A program made the translations under genes and the position numbers. 57,541 bases of DNA from an uncultured bacterium (GTDB lineage: Bacteria; Verrucomicrobiota; Kiritimatiellia; RFP12; UBA1067): NCBI GenBank assembly GCA_902799385.1, contig CADCAK010000019.1:1-57541 (forward strand), given 5' to 3'. Below, piece by piece: positions 24,885 through 33,492 of the stretch. Each line of letters opens with the position of its first letter. Positions within the stretch are counted from its first letter, which is position 1. The notes beneath the pieces are model-generated. The model was not told where the DNA came from. It searched no databases and saw nothing but the letters and a program-made list of their open reading frames with translations.

Positions 24885-26644
24885 CAGACAGAGGGCTTGT
24901 ATGAGTCCTTCAGCGTTACCGTGCGGTTGAAGACCGGGGCGCCGGGCTTCGAGTCGAACTCGTCCGCGACGAAGTAGCCGGTGCGCTCGAACTGGAAGCG
25001 GTCAAGCCCCTTAGCCTCTGCAAGCGCCGGCTCGACATACGCCTCGACGACCTTCAGCGAATCGGGGTTCATGTACTTCAGAAACTCCGACGGACCGTCC
25101 TTCAGCGGGTCCTTCTCCGTAAAGAGGCGGTCGTAAAGCCGCACTTCCGCCTTGACGCCGGTCGCGCAATCGACCCAGTGGATCGTGCCCTTCACCTTGC
25201 GTCCGTCTGCAGCATTTCCGCCCCACGACTCGGGATCCCACGTGCCGTGAATCTCGACGACCTTGCCAGACTCGTCCTTGACGCATCCGGTGCACTTGAA
25301 GATGCAAGCGCCACGAAGGCGCACTTCCTGTCCCGGTGCCATGCGGAAGAACTTCTTCTCGGGAACTTCCATGAAGTCAGCGCGGTCGATCCATATCTCG
25401 CCGCCAAAGGGAATCTTCCTCGTGCCCGCCGACTCGTCTAGCGGATTGTTGGGAAGCTCTACGAGCTTGGTGCTTGGTGCCTGCGCGACTTCGTCGCTGG
25501 TGCTTGGTGCTTGGTGCGTCGGCCAGTTGTCGATGACAACTTTCACAGGGTCGAGGACGGCCATGCGGCGCGTCGCCGTCTGGTTGAGCTCCTCGCGGAC
25601 GCACCACTCGAGAAGCGCGGGGTCGCTCTCAGACTCAAACTTTGAAACGCCCACGCGCGCACAGAACTCGCGTATCGCGCCAGGCGTGTAGCCGCGCCGC
25701 CTCATGCCGCACACTGTCGGCATGCGGGGATCGTCCCAGCCGGCGACATGCCCTTCGGTGACGAGCTGAAGGAGAAGCCGCTTCGACATCACTGTGTAGG
25801 TGATGTTGAGACGCGCGAACTCGCGCTGCTGGGTGCGGATCTTGACGCCGTTCCTGACAGGCAAAAGCCCCTGCTCGTCCATGCGATCAACGACCCAGTC
25901 GTAGAGCGGGCGGTGCACCTCGAACTCGAGCGTGCACATCGAGTGCGTCACACCCTCGAGCGCGTCCTCGATCGGATGCGCGAAGTCGTACATCGGGTAG
26001 ACGCACCACTTGTCGCCGAGATGGTAGTGCGAGACGTGGCGGATTCGGTAGATGACGGGATCGCGGAAGTGGATGTTAGGCGAGGCCATGTCAATCTTCG
26101 CCCTCAGGCACCACTCGCCGTCGGCATACTTGCCGTCGCGCATCTCATGGAAAATCTGCAGATTGCGCTCAGGAGACGTGTCGCGCGAAGGCGAGGGAGT
26201 GCCCGGCTTCTCGGGAACGCCGCGGTACTCCTTCCACTCGTCCTGCGTCAAGTTGCAGCAATACGCCTGCCCACGGCGGATAAGCTCCTCCGCGATCGCG
26301 TACATCTTGTCGAACATGTTCGACGCGTTGTAGAAGCCAGGTTCTCCCGCATCGCCCTCGCCCGACCACTGGAAGCCGAGCCAGCGGATGTCCTTCTTGA
26401 TGTTCTCCGCGTATTCGTCCGACTCCTTCGTCGGGTTCGTGTCGTCAAGCCGCAGGTGGCATTCGCCGCCGAAGAGCTCGGCCATGCCGAAGTCTACGCA
26501 GACGGCCTTTGCGTGGCCTATGTGGATGTAGCCGTTCGGCTCGGGCGGAAAGCGCGTGACGACCTTGCCGCCGGTCTTGCCGTCGGCTACGTCCTTTTCG
26601 ATCCACTGCCGCAGAAAATGCCGAGAAGTGTCAGATTCGCTCAT
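24884..26644 (-). CDS. glnS: Glutaminyl-tRNA synthetase
   Basis: A 586-residue class I synthetase charging tRNA-Gln. The HIGH signature is FPPEPNGYIHIGHAKA, the substrate loop is LRLDDTNPTKE, and the KMSKS equivalent is YTVMSKRLL, normal for GlnRS. The C-terminal beta-barrel anticodon domain is present. A low-complexity insert (APSTSDEVAQAPSTK, codons around 25465-25517) lies between the catalytic domain and the barrel and is encoded by GCACCAA-type repeats. The ATG at 26644 is only 7 nt after a TATAAT box, so the transcript probably starts at the A of the ATG. It heads the operon with the HNH and regulator genes. Confidence 0.93.
   Translation of the reverse strand: MSESDTSRHFLRQWIEKDVADGKTGGKVVTRFPPEPNGYIHIGHAKAVCVDFGMAELFGGECHLRLDDTNPTKESDEYAENIKKDIRWLGFQWSGEGDAGEPGFYNASNMFDKMYAIAEELIRRGQAYCCNLTQDEWKEYRGVPEKPGTPSPSRDTSPERNLQIFHEMRDGKYADGEWCLRAKIDMASPNIHFRDPVIYRIRHVSHYHLGDKWCVYPMYDFAHPIEDALEGVTHSMCTLEFEVHRPLYDWVVDRMDEQGLLPVRNGVKIRTQQREFARLNITYTVMSKRLLLQLVTEGHVAGWDDPRMPTVCGMRRRGYTPGAIREFCARVGVSKFESESDPALLEWCVREELNQTATRRMAVLDPVKVVIDNWPTHQAPSTSDEVAQAPSTKLVELPNNPLDESAGTRKIPFGGEIWIDRADFMEVPEKKFFRMAPGQEVRLRGACIFKCTGCVKDESGKVVEIHGTWDPESWGGNAADGRKVKGTIHWVDCATGVKAEVRLYDRLFTEKDPLKDGPSEFLKYMNPDSLKVVEAYVEPALAEAKGLDRFQFERTGYFVADEFDSKPGAPVFNRTVTLKDSYKPSV
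25465..25517. repeat. GCTTGGT-type short tandem repeats inside glnS
   Basis: Two clusters of a ttggtgc heptamer, at 25465-25480 and 25496-25517, are separated by 15 bp. The whole lies in frame in glnS and encodes a Ser/Thr/Pro/Ala linker. Confidence 0.75.
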
Positions 26645-26651
26645 GGCGAAT

Positions 26652-26660
26652 ATTATACCA
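26652..26660 (-). promoter_or_regulatory. Extended -10 promoter of glnS, leaderless spacing
   Basis: TGGTATAAT followed by exactly 7 nt and then the glnS ATG. This matches the usual distance from -10 box to transcription start, leaving no 5' leader. Confidence 0.8.
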
Positions 26661-26667
26661 TATTTCA

Positions 26668-26686
26668 CCGGCGCGCCATGCGCCGG
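26668..26686. terminator. GC-rich hairpin after the DUF975 gene
   Basis: Arms ccggcg/cgccgg around gcgccat, 30 bp past the DUF975 stop. It overlaps the region just upstream of the glnS -10 box, so it separates the two operons. A U-tract is lacking. Confidence 0.5.
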
Positions 26687-26715
26687 ACCGCGGCGGCCGG
26701 GCCTTCCGCCGCAGT

Positions 26716-27555
26716 TCATTCCGCGCCGCCGCAATCGGCATCGACCTCGGCCTTGGCGTCGCGGTAGAACACCGCCTGGCCAATCGCGGCATAGATGCAC
26801 ACAAAGACCGCTATCGCAACCGTCACGACGACCGCACTGCCCGCCACAAGGTTGGAAACAAGATTCGGCTCGGCGTCCCCGCCATGGGCTGCCTCTATGA
26901 AGATGGACATGACGAGAAATGCGGCAAACAATATCAGATACCAGCCTATGTACGAAAGCCCGAAGAGGAGCAGCTTGAACTTTCGCCCGGCCATAAGCTC
27001 GCTGCTGCGCTTGATGCAGGCGTTCGCCCCCATGCCGGGATTCTCGGCCTTTACGTACCACGCAAGGGCGTAGCGCAGGCACGCTATGATTCCGGGTATG
27101 ACCAGGAGCAGCGCCCAGAGAATGACCTTTATCATCATGAGCAGCGTCAGCCAGAACATTTCAAGAGGCCTCGCGAATCCGCCGAACGCGCCGGCGAACC
27201 ATCCCCTGTTCTCGTTCTTTACGCACTTGAGAAGCGTAGTCGCCAGGCCAAACGCCAGGATTCCCTGGAACAGGTACGCGATGAAATTGCAAAAGACGCT
27301 CGCAAACGTCATCCTCACGGCCTCGCAGCCCGAAGCGACGGCAAGATCGACGCCCGAGCGCCTGGCCTCGCGCTGCGCCTCCCTGAACGACTCCCACGTC
27401 TGCATGCCCGCCGCTTCGAAAACGCAGTCGAGAGCGACTAATACGGCGATCATGACACCGTACAGCACTATGCCGTTTAGAAGCAACTTCCATCCCCACT
27501 TCGAGCCAGTCAGGATGTTCCAGGCGTCATTGCGCATTTCCTTGCATGTTTTCAT
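26716..27555 (-). CDS. DUF975-family integral membrane protein
   Basis: A 279-residue membrane protein with about five to six hydrophobic segments (near 28-45, 85-108, 130-160, 195-222 and 235-265). Family features are the N-terminal MRNDAWNILTGSKWGWKLL, the VIPGIIACLRYALAWYV segment and GANACIKRSSELMAGRKFKLL. DUF975 proteins have no assigned function. It starts 6 bp after the cysE stop (AGGA 9 nt before the ATG), so it is co-transcribed with methionine and cysteine genes, although nothing in it suggests a sulfur role. Confidence 0.8.
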   Translation of the reverse strand: MKTCKEMRNDAWNILTGSKWGWKLLLNGIVLYGVMIAVLVALDCVFEAAGMQTWESFREAQREARRSGVDLAVASGCEAVRMTFASVFCNFIAYLFQGILAFGLATTLLKCVKNENRGWFAGAFGGFARPLEMFWLTLLMMIKVILWALLLVIPGIIACLRYALAWYVKAENPGMGANACIKRSSELMAGRKFKLLLFGLSYIGWYLILFAAFLVMSIFIEAAHGGDAEPNLVSNLVAGSAVVVTVAIAVFVCIYAAIGQAVFYRDAKAEVDADCGGAE

Positions 27556-27561
27556 GTCTAT

Positions 27562-28308
27562 CTATCCTATTGTTTTTATGATTGGTGCCGGAGGCTTGTT
27601 GTATACGCGCGAGAACGGCGGCACGGAATCCTTTATCCAGACGTTGCCGCCTATTTCGGAGTCGTGGCCGATTGTCGTGTCGCCGCCGAGTATCGTCGCA
27701 TTCGCGTATATGACGACGTTGTCCTCGATGTCGGGATGGCGCTTCAGTCCCTTCACGAGAGCGCCGGAGGAGTCCTTCTCGAACGAGAGGCCGCCGAGCG
27801 TGACGCCCTGGTAGAGGCGGACGTTGCGGCCTATCACGGTAGTCTCGCCGATCACGACGCCGGTGCCGTGGTCGATGAAGAACCTCTCGCCTATCGTGGC
27901 GCCCGGATGGATGTCGATGCCGGTCTTGGAGTGCGCAAGCTCGCTCATGACGCGCGGGATCACCGGCACCCTGAGCTTGTAGAGGACATGCGCAAGCCGG
28001 TGTATCGTCACTGCATATAGCCCTGGATACGCCATTACGACTTCCATGCGGCTCGTTGCCGCAGGGTCGCCGTCGTACGCGGCCTGGACATCGGTATCGA
28101 CGAGACGGCGCACCTCGGGAAGCGCCGCGACAAATTCGTCGACTATCTCCTTCGCGTCGCGCCCGGGGCAGAGGAGCGCAATCTCCTTCTGAAGATCGGC
28201 CGCTATCTCGCCAACCGCTCCGCGTGCGGTCAAGTCGCCGTAGACGCACGGATGCAGTGCCGCGAGTCCGTGGTTCACTATGTGCGCTATTCTCTGCGGA
28301 AGTGTCAT
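27562..28308 (-). CDS. cysE: Serine O-acetyltransferase (CysE/EpsC type)
   Basis: A 248-residue enzyme that makes O-acetylserine from serine and acetyl-CoA, the committed step of cysteine synthesis. The helical N-terminal half ends in MAYPGLYAVTIHRLAH. The left-handed beta-helix follows, with GIDIHPGATIGERFFIDHGTG, VVIGETTVIG and VRLYQGVTLGG; His residues in DIHPGA and IDHGTG are the conserved active-site pair. The start at 28308 has a perfect AAGGAGG and overlaps the metXW stop by 4 bp (ATGA). Confidence 0.93.
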   Translation of the reverse strand: MTLPQRIAHIVNHGLAALHPCVYGDLTARGAVGEIAADLQKEIALLCPGRDAKEIVDEFVAALPEVRRLVDTDVQAAYDGDPAATSRMEVVMAYPGLYAVTIHRLAHVLYKLRVPVIPRVMSELAHSKTGIDIHPGATIGERFFIDHGTGVVIGETTVIGRNVRLYQGVTLGGLSFEKDSSGALVKGLKRHPDIEDNVVIYANATILGGDTTIGHDSEIGGNVWIKDSVPPFSRVYNKPPAPIIKTIG

Positions 28309-30080
28309 CGACGCCTCCTTCTTATGCGTGCCACGATACGCGACGCGCCGAGGTTCTTGAAGCCGAGCCACATGAGGATCTTGCCGATGACATGGCGGCT
28401 CTCGGCCTTGACTTCGAGGATCTCGATCCCCTCCTTGTCGCAGAGGGACTTGAAGTCCTTAAGCGTTATGCAGTGGATGTTCGGCGTGTCGTACCACTGG
28501 AACGGAAGCTGCTTCGACACGGGGAGCCGCCCCGTGAGCGCAAGCGTAAGGCGAATCCTGTACGCGGCGAAGTTCGGGAACGAGACTATCGCCTCGTTGG
28601 CGATCCTGAGTGCCTCGCCCAGGAGCCCGCGCGGATTCTTCACCTCCTGCAGCGTGTCCGAGACGATCGCCGTGTCGTAGTGTCCGTCGGGGACGACCGT
28701 GAGGCCTTCGTCCACATCCTCCCAGAAGACGTTGTGGCCGTCGGCGATGGCCTCTTCGTAGCGGTCCACGTCGATCTCGACGCCGTCGCCCTTGACGCCC
28801 TTCCTGTCGCGCAGCACGTCGAGAAGCGTGCCGTCGCCGCAGCCGATGTCCACCACGCGCGACCCTTCCTTCACCATCGCAAGGACGTTCTTGTGCAGGC
28901 GCTCCTGCCACTTCATCACCTTGACTGGCCGCTCCGACAGGAAGCCGCCGACAACCTTTGAAAGATGCTCGATGTCCGTCAGAAAAGAGTCGTGCCCCGT
29001 GCCGCTTTCGAGGTGGCAGTAGCTTACCGACTTCTTGCTTCGCAGCAGCGACGCGACGATCTCCTTGGACTGCCACCACGGGAAGAGGATGTCGTTTTCG
29101 TAGGACACGACAAGGACCTTCGCCTTGACCCTCGCGAACGCGGCGTCAAGCGAGCCGAAGCGGTCGCACGGGTCGGAAAGGTCCATCGAACGCGTTATGT
29201 GCAGGTAGGAGTTCGCGTCGAAACGGCGCAGGAACTTCATCGCCTGGTAGTCGAGGTAGCTCTCTATCTGGAAATACGTCTTGAAGAGGCGGTCGCGCTC
29301 GGCGCGTTCCCCGGCCGGGGCATTCACGAAGTTATCCTGGAGCCTGCGCCCGAATTTCTGCTGCAGCAGCTCGCGGGAGAGGTAGGTTATGTGCGCGAGC
29401 TGGCGCGCGGCGGCGAGCCCCGCCTTCGGCCCCTTGCCGTCGCCTTCGAGATAGTATTCGCCGCCCTTCCAGTTTGGATCGTCCGTAATAGAGTTGCGGC
29501 TCATGACGCTCAGCGCGATCGCCTGGGTGTTCAGGCTCGCGCTCGTCGCGATGAGGCACGCCTTCTCGGCGTCGTCGGGGAAGCGCGTGATCCAGTTGAC
29601 GACCTGGAGTCCGCCGTAGCTCCCGCCGACGAGCGCGGCGAGCTTCTTCACGCCGAGTTGCCTCAGGAACAGCCTGAAGACATCTACCGCGTCGTCGAAG
29701 TTGTACTGCGGGAACGACGAGCCGTAGGGCTTGCCGGTATCGGGGTTGATCGACATCGGCCCCGTCGTCCCAGTGCAGCCGCCGAGGACGTTTGAGCAGA
29801 TAACGTGGTACTTGTTCGTGTCGAACGCGCGGCCAGGGCCCACCATCTCCTCCCACCAGCCACTCGGCTTTTCCTCGCCGGGCCTTATGCCCGCGACATG
29901 CGCGTCGCCGGTGAGCGCGTGACAGATGTAGATTGCGTTGGACTCACCGAGAGGCGCTCCGCACTCTTCGTACGCAACCTCAATTTCCTTCAAGACGCCG
30001 CCATACGCAAGCCTGAGCCCGCCTTCTGGCAGGTTCAGCTTCATCCTTTTCGGCTCTACTATTCCAACACCGTCTGTCAT
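28305..30080 (-). CDS. metX: Homoserine O-acetyltransferase fused to MetW
   Basis: A 591-residue fusion. Residues 1-390 are a MetX-type alpha/beta hydrolase that acetylates homoserine: CHALTGDAHVAG, SNVLGGCTGTTGP, nucleophile Ser154 in VGGSYGGLQ, and the catalytic His in SGTGHDSFL. MetX usually has GGSMGG at the elbow; Tyr replaces Met here. From about residue 395 a MetW-type methyltransferase-like domain follows, with VVDIGCGDGTLLDVL, SDTLQEVKNPRGLLGEAL and a C-terminal LPFQWYDTPNIHCIT. In many bacteria metX and metW are separate neighbours and MetW is needed for full MetX activity, so a fusion fits that partnership. The ATG lies 11 nt after TATAAT. First gene of the operon with cysE. Confidence 0.92.
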   Translation of the reverse strand: MTDGVGIVEPKRMKLNLPEGGLRLAYGGVLKEIEVAYEECGAPLGESNAIYICHALTGDAHVAGIRPGEEKPSGWWEEMVGPGRAFDTNKYHVICSNVLGGCTGTTGPMSINPDTGKPYGSSFPQYNFDDAVDVFRLFLRQLGVKKLAALVGGSYGGLQVVNWITRFPDDAEKACLIATSASLNTQAIALSVMSRNSITDDPNWKGGEYYLEGDGKGPKAGLAAARQLAHITYLSRELLQQKFGRRLQDNFVNAPAGERAERDRLFKTYFQIESYLDYQAMKFLRRFDANSYLHITRSMDLSDPCDRFGSLDAAFARVKAKVLVVSYENDILFPWWQSKEIVASLLRSKKSVSYCHLESGTGHDSFLTDIEHLSKVVGGFLSERPVKVMKWQERLHKNVLAMVKEGSRVVDIGCGDGTLLDVLRDRKGVKGDGVEIDVDRYEEAIADGHNVFWEDVDEGLTVVPDGHYDTAIVSDTLQEVKNPRGLLGEALRIANEAIVSFPNFAAYRIRLTLALTGRLPVSKQLPFQWYDTPNIHCITLKDFKSLCDKEGIEILEVKAESRHVIGKILMWLGFKNLGASRIVARIRRRRR

Positions 30081-30091
30081 GTCTGGCGGAT

Positions 30092-30100
30092 ATTATACCA
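30092..30100 (-). promoter_or_regulatory. Extended -10 promoter of metXW-cysE-DUF975
   Basis: TGGTATAAT with 11 nt to the metXW ATG, in the 34-bp gap after the pyrC stop. The expected leader is about 4 nt. No riboswitch can fit upstream of the start. Confidence 0.75.
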
Positions 30101-30114
30101 TATCGGCGCACGCG

Positions 30115-31269
30115 CTAATGCGAGCGGAGCGAAGAATCGGCGTCACTCGGCCAGCAGTTTGATTCCCAGCCGTCGTACGGGCAGTTGCGCGAGAGCGAGG
30201 CAAACTTCGCGACCTCGACGACGCGCCACTCGCCGACCTCGACCACAGTCTGCCGCGCATCGACGAGACGAGCGGCCGCACGAGGCGAGAGAATCCCGCG
30301 TGGCATCTTCCACCACGCCTGCGCCCAGGCGTCGGGCGACATTCCCTCGCCTTCAACCATCGTTGCCCAAGTAAGAGGTATCGCTGCCTCAAGTCCGATT
30401 ATGCCGTTCGCGCTCCCAGCAAAGCCAAGGGCTTTCTTCGCTGCAGGGTGCGGCGCGTGGTCGGTCGCAAACATGAGAAAGCCGTCCTTCACGGCGCGGC
30501 GAAGCTCTGCGCGGTCTTCGTTGTTCCCGAGAGGCGGCGCCATCTTGTAGTTGGCATCGTCGCTCGGAATCTCCTCGCACGAAAGAAGAAGATGGTGCGG
30601 TGTCGCCTCGGCGGTAACGGGGAGACCTTCTTTCTGCGCGTCGCGAACGAGTGCAACGCCCTCCGCCGTGGAAATGTGCTGAATGTGAAGACGGCATCCT
30701 GTCACGCGGCATATCGCAAGGTCGCGGCGAATTGCGACAGTCTCGGCAGAGACGGGGATGATCGGGAGATGCCTCATTCGCGCAAGCTTGCAGTCACGGA
30801 TCACGCCATCCTTGACTTCCTTTGGATCCATCGCGTGTTCGCAGATGCACATACCAAGCGCGACGGCGCGGCGCATCGCCTCTTCCATCACCTTGTCGTC
30901 GGCGACATACGAACCGTCGTCGGTGAAGAACGCAGCGCCCGCCTCGGCAAGTGCTTCAAGATTGGCAACCTCGTGCCCAAGCCGCCCCTTCGTAATGCAG
31001 GCGGATGGAAGAAGGAGTGTGGGAGTGGGGGAGTGTGGGAGTGGGGGAGTGTGGGAGTGGGGGAGTGAGGGAGTCTGGGAGAGCTGATAGGCGATAGCTT
31101 CGGGCGAGTCGCAGGCGGGAGTCGTGTTGGGCATAGTGACGACGGCGGCAAATCCGCCGCGCCTCGCCGCCTCAAGGCCAGATGCCGTCGTCTCCGCCTC
31201 CGAAACGCCAGGGTCGCGGAAATGGACATGTACGTCAATAAAGCCGGGAAATGTTAGTATTTTATTCAT
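30115..31269 (-). CDS. pyrC: Dihydroorotase (short CAD-like form)
   Basis: A 384-residue amidohydrolase closing the dihydroorotate ring in pyrimidine synthesis. It starts directly at the first catalytic strand (LTFPGFIDVHVHFRDPG), like the dihydroorotase domain of CAD. Metal and active-site motifs: HVH, VTMPNTTP, FFTDDGSYV, RLHIQHIST and FATDHAPHP. A Pro/Ser/Leu/His-rich insert (SLPHSHTPPLPHSPTPT, around residues 64-85) is encoded by a 16-bp tandem repeat and sits where relatives have a short loop. The C-terminal Cys-rich tail (NCPYDGWESNCWPSDA) is unusual but plausible. No clear SD site; it follows ligA. Confidence 0.88.
   Translation of the reverse strand: MNKILTFPGFIDVHVHFRDPGVSEAETTASGLEAARRGGFAAVVTMPNTTPACDSPEAIAYQLSQTPSLPHSHTPPLPHSPTPTLLLPSACITKGRLGHEVANLEALAEAGAAFFTDDGSYVADDKVMEEAMRRAVALGMCICEHAMDPKEVKDGVIRDCKLARMRHLPIIPVSAETVAIRRDLAICRVTGCRLHIQHISTAEGVALVRDAQKEGLPVTAEATPHHLLLSCEEIPSDDANYKMAPPLGNNEDRAELRRAVKDGFLMFATDHAPHPAAKKALGFAGSANGIIGLEAAIPLTWATMVEGEGMSPDAWAQAWWKMPRGILSPRAAARLVDARQTVVEVGEWRVVEVAKFASLSRNCPYDGWESNCWPSDADSSLRSH
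31014..31082. repeat. 16-bp tandem repeat inside pyrC
   Basis: Three perfect copies of ggagtgtgggagtggg (31014-31061) and a degenerate fourth to 31082. Each unit is two related 8-mers. The unit is not a multiple of three, yet the frame stays open and encodes Pro, Ser, Leu, Thr and His residues. Confidence 0.9.
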
Positions 31270-31284
31270 TGGTCAGTTATTTAG

Positions 31285-31340
31285 CCATGTAGAACGTGTA
31301 GATCGTGTAGATTTCTTCATGTTCTGCATGTTCTACATGG
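31285..31340. repeat. Short tandem repeat with 11-bp inverted ends between ligA and pyrC
   Basis: Outer arms ccatgtagaac/gttctacatgg are perfect inverted repeats. Between them lie direct repeats of cgtgtaga and a tgttctgca variant. The hairpin forms 8 bp after the ligA stop codon and could reduce read-through into pyrC. It may also be an insertion of the same kind as the other short repeats. Confidence 0.7.
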
Positions 31341-31347
31341 TTTATAG

Positions 31348-33474
31348 TTAGCCGAAAAGATCTCCTTGAACTGGAGCGGCGGCCGACGGCTTTGCGTCGG
31401 CGGGCTCTTCCACCTTGTCAGATGAAGTTGATCCAAGAAGTTCGAGAAGCCGCGCTTCGTCAATCACCTCCGTACCAAGCGCACGCGCTTTTTCCGTCTT
31501 CGTCGCACCGACATTCGCGCCTGCGATTAGGTACTTCGTCTTTGACGTGACGGCGCTTTGGACAATGCCGCCCGCCTTCTCGATTAGCGCAGCATATTCG
31601 CCGCGCGGACGGCTCAGCGTTCCCGTAAGGACGCAGCCGGCGCCTACGAGCGGGCCAGTCGTCGCAACCTCGGCACGTGCGCCGCGCCGGGGGTCGATGC
31701 CAAGCGAAAGCATGCGGTCGAGAAACGCGCTCCCGTACTCGCTCGCGAAGAAGGAAAGAACCGCCTTCGCCGCCTCGACCTTGATGGCAAGAATCTTGCG
31801 CTCCTTGCCCTTCTTCGCGTCGTTCTCAATTACGTTCTTGAGAACGGGGCTGTCCTTGAGGTCGCTGAATTTCTCGTGCTCTGCCGCGATGTCTTTCGCA
31901 ACCGTGACGCCGACCTGCGGAATGCCGACGGCGAAAAGCCACCTCTCCAAAGGAAGCTCCTTCGCATCGACAACGGCGTTCTTTAAGTTTAGCGCGTTCT
32001 TGCCAAACTTGCGAGGGGCGTCCTTCTCGCCGACGTCGAGACCCGCGAGTTCAGAATAGTCGAGCGTAAAGAGATCGAGAGGATCCTTTACAACGCCCTT
32101 ATCGACAAGGATATCCGCGATCTTGCCGCCGAGCGCTTTAAGGTCAAGCGCGTTGCGGCTCGCAAAATGCTCAAGCCGGCGGCAGAGCTGGGCGGGGCAT
32201 GCTGGATTCATGCAGCGCGTCGCCACCTCTCCTTCAAGGCGCGCAACCGCACCGCCGCAGACAGGGCAAGCAGTCGGCATCGTAAAGACGATTTCAGCGC
32301 CCGCACGCTTCTCGGGAATCGAAGACTCGATGGCGGGAATTACATCGCCCGCCTTTACGAGCCAGACGCGGTCGCCAATGCGAATGTCCTGACGCGCAAT
32401 CTGGTCGGCGTTGTGCAACGTAGCGCGGGAGATGACGGAGCCAGCGAGCGGAACAGGCTTAAGTTCCGCGACGGGGGTAAGGATGCCAGTCCTTCCGACC
32501 TGAACGGTAATCGCCTCAACAGTCGTCTCCGCTCGCTCGGGTGCGTACTTGTACGCACGCGCCCAGCGCGGACCATGCGCGGTCGCGCCGAGGACATCGT
32601 AGAACTTTCGCTCGTCAATCTTGACGACCGCGCCGTCGATCTCGAAGCGGAAGGTGTGGCGAAGCGCCTGAAGCTCGTCGATAGCGGCGAACACCTCGTC
32701 TATCGTCTTGCAGAACTTCGACCACGGCGCGACAGGAAAGCCCCACTTCGCAAACGCAACGACCATTTCGCTGTGCGAGGCGAAGCCATCGCAACCGACG
32801 CCGCCTGCGTTGTAGATTACGACATCAAGCGGACGCTCGGCGGCGACGCGCGAATCAAGCTGCTTCAAGGAGCCCGCACACGCGTTCCTCGGGTTTGCAA
32901 AAGTCTCAAGCCCAGCGGCTTCCTGACGGGCGTTGAGCTCGACAAAGCCCTCGCGCGTCATGTACGCCTCGCCGCGCACTTCAAGCTCGCGCGGCGCATC
33001 GGGCGGGAGGACTTTCGGGACGGTCTTTATCGTGCTGACGTTCGCCGTTATGTCATCGCCGACGAGCCCGTTGCCGCGCGTCGCGGCGCGGACGAGCCGC
33101 CCGCCGGAATAGCGAAGCGAAAGCGAGACACCGTCGATCTTCGGCTCGACGAGATATGTAAAGCCCTCGACCGTCTTCCTTACAAACGCGTCGAACTCTG
33201 CAAGCTCGTCTTTTGCGTGGGTCTTGTCAAGCGACTGCATCGGCGGGTCGTGCTTCACCTTTGCAAACCCCTCAAGAAGCCCGCCCGCGACGTTTCTCAC
33301 GGGCGACGAAGGGTCGGCGAACTCAGGGAAGTCCGCTTCTAACTTCAGGAGCTCCCGCTCCCACATATCGTAGTCGCGGTCCCCTACCGTCGGCTGGTGA
33401 AGGTCGTAGTAGTCGTGGTTGGCCTTCTCAATGAGGGCCCTCAGCTCTTCGATGCGCGCTTTTGCGTTTTCCAT
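31348..33474 (-). CDS. ligA: NAD-dependent DNA ligase LigA
   Basis: A 708-residue ligase sealing nicks in replication and repair. Domains in order: Ia with YYDLHQPTVGDRDYD; adenylation domain with nucleophile Lys112 in EPKIDGVSL; OB fold with LKPVPLAGSVISRATLHN; a four-Cys zinc finger (CPVCGG...CMNPACPAQ); helix-hairpin-helix repeats; and a C-terminal BRCT domain (GAGCVLTGTLSRPRGEY...TKYLIAGANVGATKTEKA). The length is normal for the family. It starts 18 bp after the valS stop and is probably co-transcribed with it. Confidence 0.95.
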   Translation of the reverse strand: MENAKARIEELRALIEKANHDYYDLHQPTVGDRDYDMWERELLKLEADFPEFADPSSPVRNVAGGLLEGFAKVKHDPPMQSLDKTHAKDELAEFDAFVRKTVEGFTYLVEPKIDGVSLSLRYSGGRLVRAATRGNGLVGDDITANVSTIKTVPKVLPPDAPRELEVRGEAYMTREGFVELNARQEAAGLETFANPRNACAGSLKQLDSRVAAERPLDVVIYNAGGVGCDGFASHSEMVVAFAKWGFPVAPWSKFCKTIDEVFAAIDELQALRHTFRFEIDGAVVKIDERKFYDVLGATAHGPRWARAYKYAPERAETTVEAITVQVGRTGILTPVAELKPVPLAGSVISRATLHNADQIARQDIRIGDRVWLVKAGDVIPAIESSIPEKRAGAEIVFTMPTACPVCGGAVARLEGEVATRCMNPACPAQLCRRLEHFASRNALDLKALGGKIADILVDKGVVKDPLDLFTLDYSELAGLDVGEKDAPRKFGKNALNLKNAVVDAKELPLERWLFAVGIPQVGVTVAKDIAAEHEKFSDLKDSPVLKNVIENDAKKGKERKILAIKVEAAKAVLSFFASEYGSAFLDRMLSLGIDPRRGARAEVATTGPLVGAGCVLTGTLSRPRGEYAALIEKAGGIVQSAVTSKTKYLIAGANVGATKTEKARALGTEVIDEARLLELLGSTSSDKVEEPADAKPSAAAPVQGDLFG

Positions 33475-33492
33475 GGCGCCCCTGCGCGGAAC

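Noticed and set aside
30081..30114. SAM riboswitch before metXW
   Set aside because: The predicted leader is about 4 nt, leaving no room for an aptamer.
31014..31082. The pyrC tandem repeat as a CRISPR array
   Set aside because: The units are 16 bp, directly adjacent, without spacers, and inside a coding frame.
30115..31269. pyrC as an N-terminally truncated dihydroorotase
   Set aside because: The short form starting at PGFIDVHVH is normal for CAD-like dihydroorotases, and all metal motifs are present.
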